Shown here: in pieces, positions 7,503 through 17,319 of the stretch
How the letters are laid out: each line of letters begins with the position of its first letter
Numbering within the stretch: the first letter of the stretch is position 1
DNA from: Exiguobacterium acetylicum DSM 20416
GTDB taxonomy: Bacteria; Bacillota; Bacilli; Exiguobacteriales; Exiguobacteriaceae
Length of the DNA stretch: 64,000 nt
Assembly: GCF_000702605.1 (NCBI RefSeq)
Contig: NZ_JNIR01000001.1
Location: 1,912,501 to 1,976,500, forward strand
Reading direction: 5' to 3'
The notes under the pieces: generated by a model
Told to the model about the DNA's origin: nothing
Databases searched by the model: none
Seen by the model: only the letters and a program-made list of their open reading frames with translations
Translations under genes and position numbers: made by a program

Positions 7503-9194
7503 ATGAACGAAAATAAAAACAGTGATTCAAAAGAACTAGTACAGAAGAAAACAGGTGCGGACCTAGTCGTCGATTCACTCATCGAGCAGGGTGTCGATTA
7601 CATCTTCGGTATTCCCGGCGCCAAAATCGATTCCGTCTTCAATGTGTTACAGGACCGGGGACCTGAACTCATCGTTGCACGGCACGAACAAAATGCTGCC
7701 TTCATGGCTCAAGCCATCGGACGCTTAACGGACAAACCGGGTGTTGTCCTTGTGACATCTGGTCCTGGGGCATCGAATTTAGCGACTGGTCTTGTGACAG
7801 CGAACTCTGAAGGTGACCCTGTTGTCGCAATTGCCGGAGCTGTCACGCGAGCCGATCGTTTAAAACGAACACATCAGTCAATGGACAACCAGGCACTCTT
7901 TACACCGATTACGAACTTCAGTGCGGAAGTGCAAGATGCCGACAACATTCCAGAAGTATTATCGAATGCTTTCCGAACAGCTGAAACGACAGCTGGAGCT
8001 GCTTTCGTCAGTATCCCGCAAGACGTCGGGCTAAGCGAAGCGAACGTCACGGCGTTCCGTGCGGTCGAAGCACCAAAGCTTGGTGTGGCACCAGAAGCAT
8101 GGGTCGACGAAACAGCCCGTCTGATTCAAGATGCAAAACTCCCTGTCTTGTTACTCGGTATGCGCGCGAGTCAACCAGACGTCGTACATGCGATTCGTTC
8201 GTTACTCAAAAATGTCTCGATCCCTGTCGTTCAGACATTCCAAGCGGCCGGTACATTATCACGTGAGCTTGAATCGAATTTTTACGGACGTGTTGGATTG
8301 TTCCGTAATCAGCCGGGAGATGCGTTACTTGCAGAAGCCGATCTCGTCCTCTCGATCGGATATGACCCAATCGGTTATGACCCGAAATTCTGGAACCAAC
8401 CAACGCACGACCGGACGCTTGTTCACATCGATCAAATGCGTGCTGAAATTGATCATTTCTATCGTCCCGACCGTGAGCTTGTCGGTGATATGGCGAAAAC
8501 AGTCGACGCGATCGCTGAACGCCTGCAACCACTCACATTACCGGAAAGCTCGGTTCAGTTCCTTGAAGGATTACATCAACGTCTTGTCGATCGCGATGTT
8601 CCTCCTGTCGCGGATTCTCCATTGACGCATCCACTTTATTTCATGAAGACGTTACGTGAAAAAATTGCGGACGATGTCACGGTCACGGTCGATGTCGGCT
8701 CACACTATATCTGGATGGCACGTCACTTCCGTTCGTACGAACCACGCCACCTCCTCTTTAGTAACGGGATGCAAACGCTCGGCGTCGCACTTCCATGGGC
8801 AATCGCAGCTACACTCGTCCGTCCTGGGAAGAAAGCTGTCTCGATTTCAGGTGACGGCGGATTCCTCTTCTCTGCAATGGAACTTGAGACAGCTGTCCGT
8901 TTGAACTCACCACTCGTCCACTTCGTTTGGCGCGATAGCGGATTCGATATGGTCGCGTTCCAACAAGAGATGAAATACAAACGGAAATCCGGTACGTCAT
9001 TTGGTGACGTCGATCTCGTCAAATATGCGGAAAGCTTTGGAGCAAAAGGACTCCGTGTCAATCATCCTTCGGAACTCGCAGCAATCATGGATGAAGCACT
9101 CGCGACAGACGGTCCCGTCATCGTTGATGTGCCGATCGATTACCGTGACAACATCGCGCTCGGAGAACAAGTTCATCTCGATCAATTGAACTAA
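7503..9194 (+). CDS. alsS: Acetolactate synthase, catabolic
   Basis: The 563-residue protein condenses two pyruvates to 2-acetolactate with thiamine diphosphate (TPP), the first step of acetoin formation. The N-terminal domain has the catalytic Glu in [11 protein letters not shown], the centre has a degenerate FAD-type domain as in catabolic enzymes, and the C-terminal domain carries the TPP/Mg motif [16 protein letters not shown] and then SGFDMV. Its length fits catabolic AlsS, and no regulatory small subunit is nearby, unlike IlvBH. The ATG at 7503 has AAAAGGAG upstream; an ORF extension 21 codons earlier overlaps the promoter. It is followed by alsD after 11 bases, so the two form an operon for acid-sparing overflow metabolism. 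Confidence 0.95.
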   Translation: MNENKNSDSKELVQKKTGADLVVDSLIEQGVDYIFGIPGAKIDSVFNVLQDRGPELIVARHEQNAAFMAQAIGRLTDKPGVVLVTSGPGASNLATGLVTANSEGDPVVAIAGAVTRADRLKRTHQSMDNQALFTPITNFSAEVQDADNIPEVLSNAFRTAETTAGAAFVSIPQDVGLSEANVTAFRAVEAPKLGVAPEAWVDETARLIQDAKLPVLLLGMRASQPDVVHAIRSLLKNVSIPVVQTFQAAGTLSRELESNFYGRVGLFRNQPGDALLAEADLVLSIGYDPIGYDPKFWNQPTHDRTLVHIDQMRAEIDHFYRPDRELVGDMAKTVDAIAERLQPLTLPESSVQFLEGLHQRLVDRDVPPVADSPLTHPLYFMKTLREKIADDVTVTVDVGSHYIWMARHFRSYEPRHLLFSNGMQTLGVALPWAIAATLVRPGKKAVSISGDGGFLFSAMELETAVRLNSPLVHFVWRDSGFDMVAFQQEMKYKRKSGTSFGDVDLVKYAESFGAKGLRVNHPSELAAIMDEALATDGPVIVDVPIDYRDNIALGEQVHLDQLN

Positions 9195-9205
9195 GGAGGA
9201 TTCAC

Positions 9206-9919
9206 ATGGCACACGATAAAACACTCGTCCAGATTTCAACGATGATGGCACTGCTTGACGGCGTATTCGAGAGTGAAGTGACGTACGCTTCCGTCCTTGA
9301 TCAACGTGATTTCGGTATCGGAACGTTTGACCACTTAGACGGTGAGATGATTGGATTCGATGGACAGTTCTATCAACTCCGCTCAGATGGTAGCGCTCGA
9401 CCGCTTCAACCCGAGACGACGACCCCTTTCGCGACATTAACCCGTTTCGAGCCGGAACAAACCTTGACCGTGACGGAAGAGATGTCAAAAGCGACGTTTG
9501 AGCACTGGCTGAACGAACAACTCCCTACGATCAATAGCTTTTATGCTATCCGGATTGATGGAACGTTCACGGAGGTTCAGACACGCACCGTTGCGCGTCA
9601 GGAGAAGCCGTTCGTTCCGATTACGGAAGCTGTCGCTTCTCAAAGTGCTCGTACGTTCGAGCACACGGAAGGAACGCTTGCCGGATACTATACACCACGA
9701 TTCGGTCACGGGATCGCCGTCGCCGGATATCATCTTCATTTCATCGATGCTGCCCGCGAAGGTGGTGGTCACGTCTTTGACTACACAGTCAAGAACGTCA
9801 CCGTCACATTCGAAGAAAAGCCGCAACTTGATTTACGTCTACCGACGACAGAGGCTTATCGATCGGCAGATCTCGAAAGTCACGATATTGAAAAAGAAAT
9901 TAAAATCGCAGAAGGTTAA
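9206..9919 (+). CDS. alsD: Acetolactate decarboxylase
   Basis: The 237-residue cytosolic zinc enzyme converts 2-acetolactate to acetoin. Its zinc ligands are visible in GYHLHFID (two His, about residues 174-181) and GGHVFDY (His). The conserved early segment STMMALLDGVFE and the family core IGTFDHLDGEM are present. It follows alsS by 11 bases with AAGGAGG before the ATG, so both are translated from one message. A terminator shared with ytmP follows. Confidence 0.95.
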   Translation: MAHDKTLVQISTMMALLDGVFESEVTYASVLDQRDFGIGTFDHLDGEMIGFDGQFYQLRSDGSARPLQPETTTPFATLTRFEPEQTLTVTEEMSKATFEHWLNEQLPTINSFYAIRIDGTFTEVQTRTVARQEKPFVPITEAVASQSARTFEHTEGTLAGYYTPRFGHGIAVAGYHLHFIDAAREGGGHVFDYTVKNVTVTFEEKPQLDLRLPTTEAYRSADLESHDIEKEIKIAEG

Positions 9920-9921
9920 GC

Positions 9922-9962
9922 AAAAAAAGCGTGTCGTTCCCTTTCGGAATGACACGCTTTTT
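9922..9962. terminator. Bidirectional terminator between alsD and ytmP
   Basis: AAAAAGCGTGTC pairs with GACACGCTTTTT, with a GTTCC/GGAAT inner pairing over CTTTC. It touches the ytmP stop codon. Confidence 0.9.
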
Positions 9963-10761
9963 AGTCGTTTGAGTATTCAAGTAGCTGTTCAAGAAAATGA
10001 TAACTGTCGTCGACATCTGGATGACGCGTATCTTCATACCAGTAGAGTGATAATACCGCTTGCGCTACGACATACCAGTGCATGCGTCGCTTCAAATCAC
10101 TCGTCAATGGATGTCCATAATGTTCAAACCATTCTGGCCAAGCTGCTTCGTCGACATAACTGTATAACATCATTCCAAGATCGTACGCACGGTCAGCAAT
10201 GATCGCATCATCCCAATCGTTCAGGTAGAGTTGACCGTCTGCTCCCGTCAACCAGTTATTGTGGTTCAAATCTGAATGACAAACGACCTGCTCATCCGTT
10301 CTTACCTGCTCCAGATTTTGTTCGAGGTAAACCATCGCATGTTCCACGAGCTCCGGATCCTCTAAATCATCCGGTTGGAAGTACAAACGACATTGTCGCA
10401 ATAACTCATCAGGTTCAATCGGGCGCTGATCAAGCTGTTGTAGCATGAACAGTAATTCCTTCGAATCATGGATTTTCCCAAGCAAACGTGCTACTTCAGG
10501 GCGTTCCATCATTTCGGGCTCTAACTCGTTCCCTTCAATGAACTGTTGGGCGCTGATGACGTCCCCACTATAAATCCGTTTCGTCCATAATAACTTCGGA
10601 ACGATTCCGTCTGCGGATAAAATCGCCAAAAACGGCGATGAATTTCGTTTTAAGAACAACTTCGATTGTCCGGTTGAAGCGATGTACGCTTCTCCTGTGA
10701 TTCCACCTGCTGGCGTAAGGGTCCAGCCTTCGCCAAGCGCATCTAAAATATCTAATTCCAT
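9961..10761 (-). CDS. ytmP: Aminoglycoside phosphotransferase/choline kinase-like protein YtmP
   Basis: The 266-residue protein has a kinase fold of the APH/choline kinase group: a nucleotide-loop region with GITGEAYIAS, the Brenner-type catalytic motif VCHSDLNHNNWL (about residues 160-171) and the metal-binding Asp in LNDWDDA. Substrate is unknown. The gene lies directly upstream of trmB in Bacillus subtilis but is separated from it here by the alsSD block. It runs with amyX, 51 bases downstream of it. Confidence 0.82.
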   Translation of the reverse strand: MELDILDALGEGWTLTPAGGITGEAYIASTGQSKLFLKRNSSPFLAILSADGIVPKLLWTKRIYSGDVISAQQFIEGNELEPEMMERPEVARLLGKIHDSKELLFMLQQLDQRPIEPDELLRQCRLYFQPDDLEDPELVEHAMVYLEQNLEQVRTDEQVVCHSDLNHNNWLTGADGQLYLNDWDDAIIADRAYDLGMMLYSYVDEAAWPEWFEHYGHPLTSDLKRRMHWYVVAQAVLSLYWYEDTRHPDVDDSYHFLEQLLEYSND

Positions 10762-10812
10762 TATAATCCACTCAACTTTTTTAGTAGATTTGCCTAAGGC
10801 ACAATGCTTATC

Positions 10813-13017
10813 TTAACACGTTGCAATCGTCGTTGACAACGGAAGGACCTGAATCCTGTCGACACCTTTTAGAAGCGGGTCGACCGAGGCCTCATCCCCT
10901 TGTACATGCACATTCCAGCGCGAATGATCCAGTCCGACTTCAACGATTTCGCGCGTCGTATTGTAAACGATGAGCGTGCGTTGCCATGCATCATACGAGT
11001 GGACCGCTCCAAGTTCATAAGCGATGACACCCGGACGTAAGTCGATGAAATGAAGCAACTCGCGAATCTGATTCGCTCGGTGCAATCGGAATCCGCCATG
11101 CATTCTACGAATCTGCAAAATCGTCTTGATGTAGGTTACAAGGGACAGATGATCATCCCGCCGTTCCCAGTCCATTCGATTGATCTCGTCTGGTGCGTTA
11201 TAGCTGTTTTCAACACCTTGTTTTGTGCGCAAAAACTCTTGACCTGCGTGAAGAAACGGAATCCCTTGCGCAAACAAGGCAATCGTCTGAGCTAGGCGAC
11301 TCATTCGCAATAATTGCAGTTCATCCGCCCCTGGACAAGATAACTTTAATTTATCGTATAACGTATGATTATCGTGCGCCTCGACGTAATTGATGGAATA
11401 AGTAGGTTCCGGAAAACGTCCGTACGTTTGATTGTCGATGTGGATACTTCCCGCAATTCCGTTTCGGACCTCCCCTTCCTTCCAGCCATCTCCCGCAACG
11501 AATCCTCGGTCGAACTCACTGAACGTCGATCCTTTTAACGCGTCACGGAACACATCATTAAAATGGGCGATCCGCGGCATTTGCGCAGCAGAGGCACTCA
11601 TCGCCTTTAATCGTTCCGGTAACGCTGTCGCAAGATCCCATCCTTCTCCATACACCAGAATCGTTGGATCAATCGCATCGAGCGCCGAACGAACATCATT
11701 CATCGTCTCAATGTCATGAATCCCCATCAAATCAAATCGAAAGGCATCAATACGGTAGACACGAGCAAAGTACGTCAAACAGTCAACGATGAGGCGGCGC
11801 ATCATGAATCGCTCGGATGCGGTATCATTTCCGACACCCGTTCCGTTCGATAGTGTCCCGTCTACTTCGTAGCGGAAATAATAACCAGGGACAAGCTGTT
11901 CGAGAGAGGAGCGTTCTCGAATGAAGACGTGATTCATGACGACATCGAATGTGACACGAATGCCTGCTTCATGGAGCCGCTCTACCATTTCCGCGTACTC
12001 TCTGACGCGAACGAGTGGTTCAACCGAACTCGCATAACTCCCAGCTAACCCGAACCAAAGCATTGGGTCGTATCCCCAGTTATACGGAGACCGCGTTCGT
12101 TCATCGGTCGTCTCAAAAAAGTGGACTGGTAGCAATTGCAGATGGGTGATCCCGAGATCCAGGAGATAATCAAGTCCCGTCGCATGACCTCGAGGAGAGC
12201 ACGTCCCTCGTTCCGTCATCCCTGCGTATTGACCTGGATGACTTGAACCAGCTGAGTGATCGATCGTGAAATCACGAATATTCGCTTCGTAGATGACAGC
12301 GTCTGACGGTTTGACGAACAGAGGACGCGCGACGCGCTTCGGGAACCACTTGGAAATCGTCCGTTCGACGTCAACGATGACGCCGTATCGACCATTCTCC
12401 GATATCGCACTAGCGTACGGATCAACGACCTCCTGTGTGCCAAGGTATGTCGTCACTTCATACCGATACCAGCACTCTGCGATATCTTGTTCCAGGTGAA
12501 GATGATAGGCACCTTGCTCTTGTCGCTCCATTTCGTGCTTTCCGAGCAATCGTTCATCTTGATCGTACACGACACACATGATCCGTTCTGCGACCGGTGA
12601 CCAAACAGCAAAGTGAAATGCGCCCTCTTCTTCCCAGACGCCGAGTTTCCCTTCGTAGCGGTACTTGCGCTCGAATGCTTCCGTTCGAACTAACCGATCG
12701 GGAACGACGCGGATCGATCTCCCTGCTCCGAATACCTCATATCGGCATTCTAGCTCGACCGGTTCCAGAACCGTCAATTCATAAATCACCAATTGTTCCT
12801 CACGGTGTGTCTCGACTTGCTGGATCGCAAGTGATTGTCCATCACATTCAAGCGACCAGTGGATTGACGGATTGCCTTCGACCTCGACCCGGATGCTTTG
12901 GAACGATAAGAACTCCGCCCGGATCACTGGTATCGCTACTTCTTGGTTCGTCATCTCTTTCGCAACGACAATGCCGTCGCTCCCTCCCTTACTCTTGGAT
13001 TCGAGACTGTCCCTCAC
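10813..13017 (-). CDS. amyX: Type I pullulanase
   Basis: The 734-residue GH13 enzyme cleaves alpha-1,6 branches in pullulan, glycogen and limit dextrins. It has an N-terminal CBM48-like domain, the type I signature YNWGYDP, and the catalytic set FRFDLMG (nucleophile Asp), VYGEGWD (acid-base Glu) and EAHDNHTLYDK (third Asp). There is no signal peptide, so it acts in the cytosol. The start is uncertain: GTG at 13017 has no good ribosome site, while AAGGGAGGG lies 10 bases before a non-standard ATT; the ATG at 12954 is another option. The gene overlaps the end of the ytlQ-like gene. Confidence 0.92.
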   Translation of the reverse strand: MRDSLESKSKGGSDGIVVAKEMTNQEVAIPVIRAEFLSFQSIRVEVEGNPSIHWSLECDGQSLAIQQVETHREEQLVIYELTVLEPVELECRYEVFGAGRSIRVVPDRLVRTEAFERKYRYEGKLGVWEEEGAFHFAVWSPVAERIMCVVYDQDERLLGKHEMERQEQGAYHLHLEQDIAECWYRYEVTTYLGTQEVVDPYASAISENGRYGVIVDVERTISKWFPKRVARPLFVKPSDAVIYEANIRDFTIDHSAGSSHPGQYAGMTERGTCSPRGHATGLDYLLDLGITHLQLLPVHFFETTDERTRSPYNWGYDPMLWFGLAGSYASSVEPLVRVREYAEMVERLHEAGIRVTFDVVMNHVFIRERSSLEQLVPGYYFRYEVDGTLSNGTGVGNDTASERFMMRRLIVDCLTYFARVYRIDAFRFDLMGIHDIETMNDVRSALDAIDPTILVYGEGWDLATALPERLKAMSASAAQMPRIAHFNDVFRDALKGSTFSEFDRGFVAGDGWKEGEVRNGIAGSIHIDNQTYGRFPEPTYSINYVEAHDNHTLYDKLKLSCPGADELQLLRMSRLAQTIALFAQGIPFLHAGQEFLRTKQGVENSYNAPDEINRMDWERRDDHLSLVTYIKTILQIRRMHGGFRLHRANQIRELLHFIDLRPGVIAYELGAVHSYDAWQRTLIVYNTTREIVEVGLDHSRWNVHVQGDEASVDPLLKGVDRIQVLPLSTTIATC

Positions 13018-13879
13018 TTTGAATCGCCATGTGAAACGGAATCGATACCGTCTCTTTTAGGATCTTTTCACATACTCGCATCTGAAATGCCTTTGTATGT
13101 GTCGCATTCGCATTCATCCGTTGCACCCAATTCGGAAAATCGACTTTATTGACATAAGTCGTCGTCGTTTCTTTTGGAATTTGATCAAAATAACCTGAAG
13201 GGGCGAGGATGACTCGTTCAATGGGCAAGACGTAATCTCGTCCGAGTACGACCCGTAAAATATCTTCTGTCCGCTTTAAACCGATGTTCGGATTCAAAAT
13301 TTGTTTTGCAGAAGCCTTGAACGGCTGCTCCCGCCATAACTTATCTCGCCGTATATGATAGATACTTTCGTCACCATCGAGCCATTCCATGATATAGATC
13401 GCGGACGGACCGACGACGAACGGACTCAACTCGACTTCTCCGACTTGATATTGGATGACCGCTCGATAAAACATCGCATATTGTTCATTTAATAGATGCA
13501 ACATCTGGTAGAAGTCTAAATGACGTTTCAATGGAATTCGCCAAATGTCCTCCTCCCCTGCTCCGCCAGTGACGTTCAAGAGTTTTTGTAATTCGAGACG
13601 TTTTTTGTACCATTTATCAAACGCTCTTCGAGATAATTGCTTCCCTGGAAGTTGAATGACTTCACTTTTTTTCATCACTTGCCACCACTTCTTCGGACGG
13701 ATGAGCGTCTCTCCTGGAAACAACTCTCCTGCCTCCCATCTGCGATAGACATGGGCATAATCAAGTGCCTGGTGTTCACCGAATCGTTTCGTCATCTCTA
13801 GCGGATTTTTTTCAAATCGACTATCTAAGTCATATAGTTTCATCAAAATTGCGATGGGGATCACCTCATTCCTCTTCAC
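12989..13879 (-). CDS. ytlQ: YtlQ-like protein of unknown function
   Basis: This is a 296-residue soluble protein with no recognisable catalytic motif. It is rich in aromatic and basic residues, with a segment of three Thr residues (PKETTTTYVNKV) and a Trp-rich stretch near residue 50-70. In Bacillus subtilis a similar protein, ytlQ, is adjacent to thpR (ytlP), which supports the name. The start is unsettled: GTG 13879 overlaps the end of thpR, but GTG at 13864 has AGAGG six bases upstream and may be better. Its 3' end overlaps the start of amyX. Confidence 0.5.
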   Translation of the reverse strand: MKRNEVIPIAILMKLYDLDSRFEKNPLEMTKRFGEHQALDYAHVYRRWEAGELFPGETLIRPKKWWQVMKKSEVIQLPGKQLSRRAFDKWYKKRLELQKLLNVTGGAGEEDIWRIPLKRHLDFYQMLHLLNEQYAMFYRAVIQYQVGEVELSPFVVGPSAIYIMEWLDGDESIYHIRRDKLWREQPFKASAKQILNPNIGLKRTEDILRVVLGRDYVLPIERVILAPSGYFDQIPKETTTTYVNKVDFPNWVQRMNANATHTKAFQMRVCEKILKETVSIPFHMAIQSEGQSRIQE

Positions 13880-14396
13880 CTAGATGAATCCGGTAAACCG
13901 GCTCATATCGCGGTGAAACCTCTGGTCGTACTTCAAATAGAACGAGTTCACGAACAGTCCACTCTACTGATCGGATCGGACTCGTCTTCCATTCGGCTGC
14001 CTCTGTGCGCCATTTTTTCGCGATCGTGACATGCGGAACGAATGGTCTGGTCGAATTCGGATCAATCTGTTCCACTAGTTGAAACAATTCCTTCGATTCT
14101 GTTCCAAATCCTACGACGCGTGGTCGTTCACCCCGACCAAACGTAATCAAACGATCGAATCGCAGCACGAAGGGTTCCATCGTACGTGCGATCTGCTGTA
14201 ACTGCTGTTTCCACGACTGCTGTTCTTTTTCCTCTAATGGACCGAAAAAACGAAGTGTTAGATGGTACTCTTCTAACGTATAGACATTACGAAAGTACTC
14301 TGGTAGCGATAACCGTTCAGCAAGATTTGCCAAATCTTTAGAAGGGATCGGCAAAGCAATGAAAAAGTGTTGTTCTTGTCTCATCGTCGCGTTCAC
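13866..14396 (-). CDS. thpR: RNA 2',3'-cyclic phosphodiesterase (2H family)
   Basis: The 176-residue protein is a member of the 2H phosphoesterase/2'-5' RNA ligase family. Its two catalytic HxTx motifs are HLTLRFF (about residue 44) and HVTIAKK (about 122). In this family the enzyme opens 2',3'-cyclic phosphates to 2'-phosphates. The start ATG at 14396 sits at the end of the MFS transporter gene; the two overlap by four bases. It is translationally coupled to its neighbours. Confidence 0.88.
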   Translation of the reverse strand: MNATMRQEQHFFIALPIPSKDLANLAERLSLPEYFRNVYTLEEYHLTLRFFGPLEEKEQQSWKQQLQQIARTMEPFVLRFDRLITFGRGERPRVVGFGTESKELFQLVEQIDPNSTRPFVPHVTIAKKWRTEAAEWKTSPIRSVEWTVRELVLFEVRPEVSPRYEPVYRIHLGEEE

Positions 14397-15541
14397 TCCT
14401 TCATACGACCACTAATACCATACAGAATCGCGCCTAGGATACTACTACTTGTATATACCCAAAAGACGGTATAGATTGTACTCTCCTCGAGTACAAAACC
14501 ACTCATCAGATTAAACAACGCTGTCGCGAGTCCCGTCGTCATTGCCATATATGTACTGACGGCTGTTGCGACCATCGTCTCTGGAACGAGCGATCGGACA
14601 TAATCTAAGGCGACAGGGATCAACAGACCAACGATCATTCCTTGCATCGCAGATAATACCCATAGCATGACGATCGGAAGTTCTAAAGCAATCATCGCCG
14701 TCCGCGAAGCCGACAACAAGGAGACGAATACAAGAACCGGAATCGCTCCGAATCGTAATAACAGACGCGAGGCGATGCGCATGAACGGAATTTCGCACAG
14801 AACGGCGACAAAGAATAGTGTTCCGACGAGTGCCGTCGTCTCGCCACGAATCGTGACGTAGGTGCCAAAGTAATAATTGTTGGCGAAGATTGGTCCGAAG
14901 ATTAAACTCCCCCCTGCTAGGAACAACAAGAAGCGTCGATTCGAGAAGAGCTGTTTTAGCGGTACTGGTTGCTGATGTGAAACATGGACGCTGCCTGCCT
15001 CTTCAATACCGATTAGCACAAGGAATCCAAGAACCCACGCTGCGCCAGTTGCATAAAAAATCAGATTTAGTCCGCCACCCTCAGTGATTTGCCCAAGAAC
15101 GAAAACAGCTAAAGCGAACCCTGCTGAGCCAAAAAGACGTAAAGCACCATAATCCACCTTACGCTTTCGCGTGTACTCGATCGCTAATGTATCCACGAGC
15201 GGAATATGCGCGCACTGGAACAACGCCCAGACGCAAGAAATCAACAATAAAAGTAGATAAGCAGAAGTCAGTAAGTAACTGAGTGTAAAAATACCGGCAG
15301 CAAGCATCGCGACGAGTAAGAGTCGTTTCGGCTTCCCGAGGCGATCCGCCGCGATTCCCCAGACAGGTTGTAGGAAAATGGAGAGAATCGGTCCAATCGC
15401 AACGATCGTTCCAATCTCTGAAGCCGACAGTCCGAACGCGTCGTTTGAGAAATAAAGCGCGAGATACGGAATGAGCGCTCCTTGTCCAAAGAAAATAAAG
15501 AAATATAAGGCTTGGAAATGATAGGTTTGACGATTTTTCAC
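14393..15541 (-). CDS. MFS transporter (MFS_1-like)
   Basis: The 382-residue protein has about 12 membrane helices. The loop between helices 2 and 3 carries PVWGIAADRLGKPKR, the MFS motif A pattern. The resemblance is to the MFS_1-like group, whose members include nucleoside and sugar carriers; substrate is unknown. The start GTG at 15541 has AAAGGAAG six bases upstream, better than the earlier ATG. It overlaps thpR by four bases, so transport and RNA phosphodiesterase genes are in one transcript, probably by synteny rather than shared function. Confidence 0.75.
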   Translation of the reverse strand: MKNRQTYHFQALYFFIFFGQGALIPYLALYFSNDAFGLSASEIGTIVAIGPILSIFLQPVWGIAADRLGKPKRLLLVAMLAAGIFTLSYLLTSAYLLLLLISCVWALFQCAHIPLVDTLAIEYTRKRKVDYGALRLFGSAGFALAVFVLGQITEGGGLNLIFYATGAAWVLGFLVLIGIEEAGSVHVSHQQPVPLKQLFSNRRFLLFLAGGSLIFGPIFANNYYFGTYVTIRGETTALVGTLFFVAVLCEIPFMRIASRLLLRFGAIPVLVFVSLLSASRTAMIALELPIVMLWVLSAMQGMIVGLLIPVALDYVRSLVPETMVATAVSTYMAMTTGLATALFNLMSGFVLEESTIYTVFWVYTSSSILGAILYGISGRMKE

Positions 15542-15563
15542 ACGGAACTTCCTTTCAAGAAGC

Positions 15564-15590
15564 AATCCCCCCATCTTTACGATGCGGGGA
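15564..15590 (-). terminator. Hairpin between pepV and MFS gene, possible weak terminator
   Basis: Minus-strand ATCCCC, CATC pairs with GATG, GGGGAT over a GTAAA loop, just after the pepV stop. The following bases are only moderately T-rich, so termination may be partial. Confidence 0.45.
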
Positions 15591-15600
15591 TCATCAATCA

Positions 15601-16998
15601 TTATTTTGCGAGCTCATAAATCGCTTCTGCATAGATTGCGACAGCAAGCAATAGTTCATCAAAATCAACATATTCATCGACTTGGTGGGCAACTTCAGGA
15701 CCACCCGGGAAGACTGGACCAAAAGCAACTCCCGCCGTCAACGAACGCGCATATGTGCCGCCACCAATCGCTATCAGATCAGCTGATTGGTTCGTGTGAC
15801 GCTCATAAACGGCACTTAGCGTCTTGATCAATTCATGGTTTGGATCGACATGGTGCGGTGTCATATGCGTCCGCGTCTGCAATTCAAAACCATATCCTGC
15901 CGCGGCTTCCTTAATGATTTGCAGACGTTCCGTGAAGTCTGCCGTATACGGGTAACGGATGTTAATCGACGCCGTTCCTTGTTCTTCAGCATAGCGGAAA
16001 ACGCCACCGTTGATCGTCAAGTCACCTGTTTCATCCGAAGCAGCGACACCAATTGCTACACCGCGAGAATCCCGGAACATATGCGTCACGAGTTGAATGT
16101 AACGACGACCGTTATAATCCAAGTGAAGCGTATTGAGGAAACGCGCCAAATGTAAGGCAGCATTTTTACCGTTGTCCGGCTCCATCGCATGGGCTGCGAC
16201 ACCGTTGACATCAAGTACGAGACCTTCTGTTTCTTGCTTGACTGTTCCCGTCAAACCTTGTTCTTCAAGATAAGAATGGAAATCCGTTTCAAGCGTTCCT
16301 ACTTCGACGACACGAAGAAGCGCTTGGGCATGACCTGGAACCATGTTTGGACGTTCGCCACCTTCAAAACGAACGAGATGGTAGCCTGTATCCGAGGCTT
16401 GCGCTGGTTTCCCTTGAATCAATAACCCATCATAGAGTCCTTTTTCCGCATTGATGATCGGGAAGTCGGCATCTGGTGCAAAACCGAGTGTTGGCATCTC
16501 TTCATGTTTGAAGTAATGATTGACACAACGCCATTCACTCTCCTCATCCCCTCCTGCAATCAGACGGATGCGCTTCGAGAGTGGTAAGCCAAGCTCTTTG
16601 ACGATTTTCAGGGCATAATACGCTGCCATCGTCGGTCCTTTATCATCGATTGCTCCACGCGCATACAGTTTTCCATCTACAAGCGTCGGGTTGAATGGAC
16701 CGTATGTCCAGTGATCGCCACCAGCTGGTACGACGTCTAAGTGACAAAGAATATCGAGTAACTCTTCCCCTTGACCATACTCCAAATGTCCTGCATACCC
16801 ATCGACATTTTTTGACGTGAACCCATCGCGTTCCCCTGTCGCGAGCATCCAATCGAGGGCACGTTTGACTTCATGACCAAACGGTGCGCCCTCTTCGATC
16901 GTCGATTCGTCGAGTACACTCGGAATCCGTAATAGTTCTTTTAAATCTTCTAATAAGTCCTCGCGACGTGCGAGTACTTCCTCTTTCCAATTCACCAT
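15601..16998 (-). CDS. pepV: Dipeptidase PepV (M20 family)
   Basis: The 465-residue cytosolic zinc dipeptidase matches PepV. Visible active-site elements are CHLDVVPAGG (His ligand and Asp), ARGAIDDKGP (bridging Asp), GGDEESEW (catalytic Glu pair) and the late VAHQVDEYV (His ligand). The ATG at 16998 has AAGGAGC upstream; the first in-frame ATG six codons earlier has no such site. It hydrolyses a broad range of dipeptides. It sits beside ytzE, as in Bacillus subtilis. Confidence 0.93.
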   Translation of the reverse strand: MVNWKEEVLARREDLLEDLKELLRIPSVLDESTIEEGAPFGHEVKRALDWMLATGERDGFTSKNVDGYAGHLEYGQGEELLDILCHLDVVPAGGDHWTYGPFNPTLVDGKLYARGAIDDKGPTMAAYYALKIVKELGLPLSKRIRLIAGGDEESEWRCVNHYFKHEEMPTLGFAPDADFPIINAEKGLYDGLLIQGKPAQASDTGYHLVRFEGGERPNMVPGHAQALLRVVEVGTLETDFHSYLEEQGLTGTVKQETEGLVLDVNGVAAHAMEPDNGKNAALHLARFLNTLHLDYNGRRYIQLVTHMFRDSRGVAIGVAASDETGDLTINGGVFRYAEEQGTASINIRYPYTADFTERLQIIKEAAAGYGFELQTRTHMTPHHVDPNHELIKTLSAVYERHTNQSADLIAIGGGTYARSLTAGVAFGPVFPGGPEVAHQVDEYVDFDELLLAVAIYAEAIYELAK

Positions 16999-17204
16999 CT
17001 GATTTCGCTCCTTCATTACGGGTTTTGGATTCGTTTCCTATACACCTTCCTAGTATAGCGAATATTCGTTCAGATACGAACATCCAAATTCTGTTTTCTT
17101 TTTTATTTATTGAAATGACGAACATTAATCTTAAATAAAACCTGAATCATCGACTTTACAAACCATTTGAATATGTTTTTTATGAAAACGTTCGGTTAAA
17201 TTAC

Positions 17205-17232
17205 TTGCATTTTAATATCAAAACGTTATACT
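17205..17232 (+). promoter_or_regulatory. ytzE promoter
   Basis: TTGCAT, 16 bases, TATACT is a good sigma-A match 88 bases before the start codon. The sequence AAAACGTT occurs at 17185-17192 and again at 17220-17227 next to the -10. The rest of the gap between pepV and ytzE (17017-17319) shows nothing else I can name. Confidence 0.65.
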
Positions 17233-17319
17233 AAAGGCGAAACAACTGGATATTGCATTGTCTTTTGTCACCCGAAGCTTTAGAACACTATTCTATCCAT
17301 TGGGGGAGTGGTTATACCA

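Noticed and set aside
8131-8625. 164-codon plus-strand frame inside alsS
   Set aside because: It is an out-of-frame shadow of alsS with no ribosome site and unlikely composition.
17185-17227. Repeated AAAACGTT near the ytzE promoter as an operator
   Set aside because: It is only eight bases, AT-rich, and 35 bases apart; chance is a good explanation. Noted only in the promoter entry.
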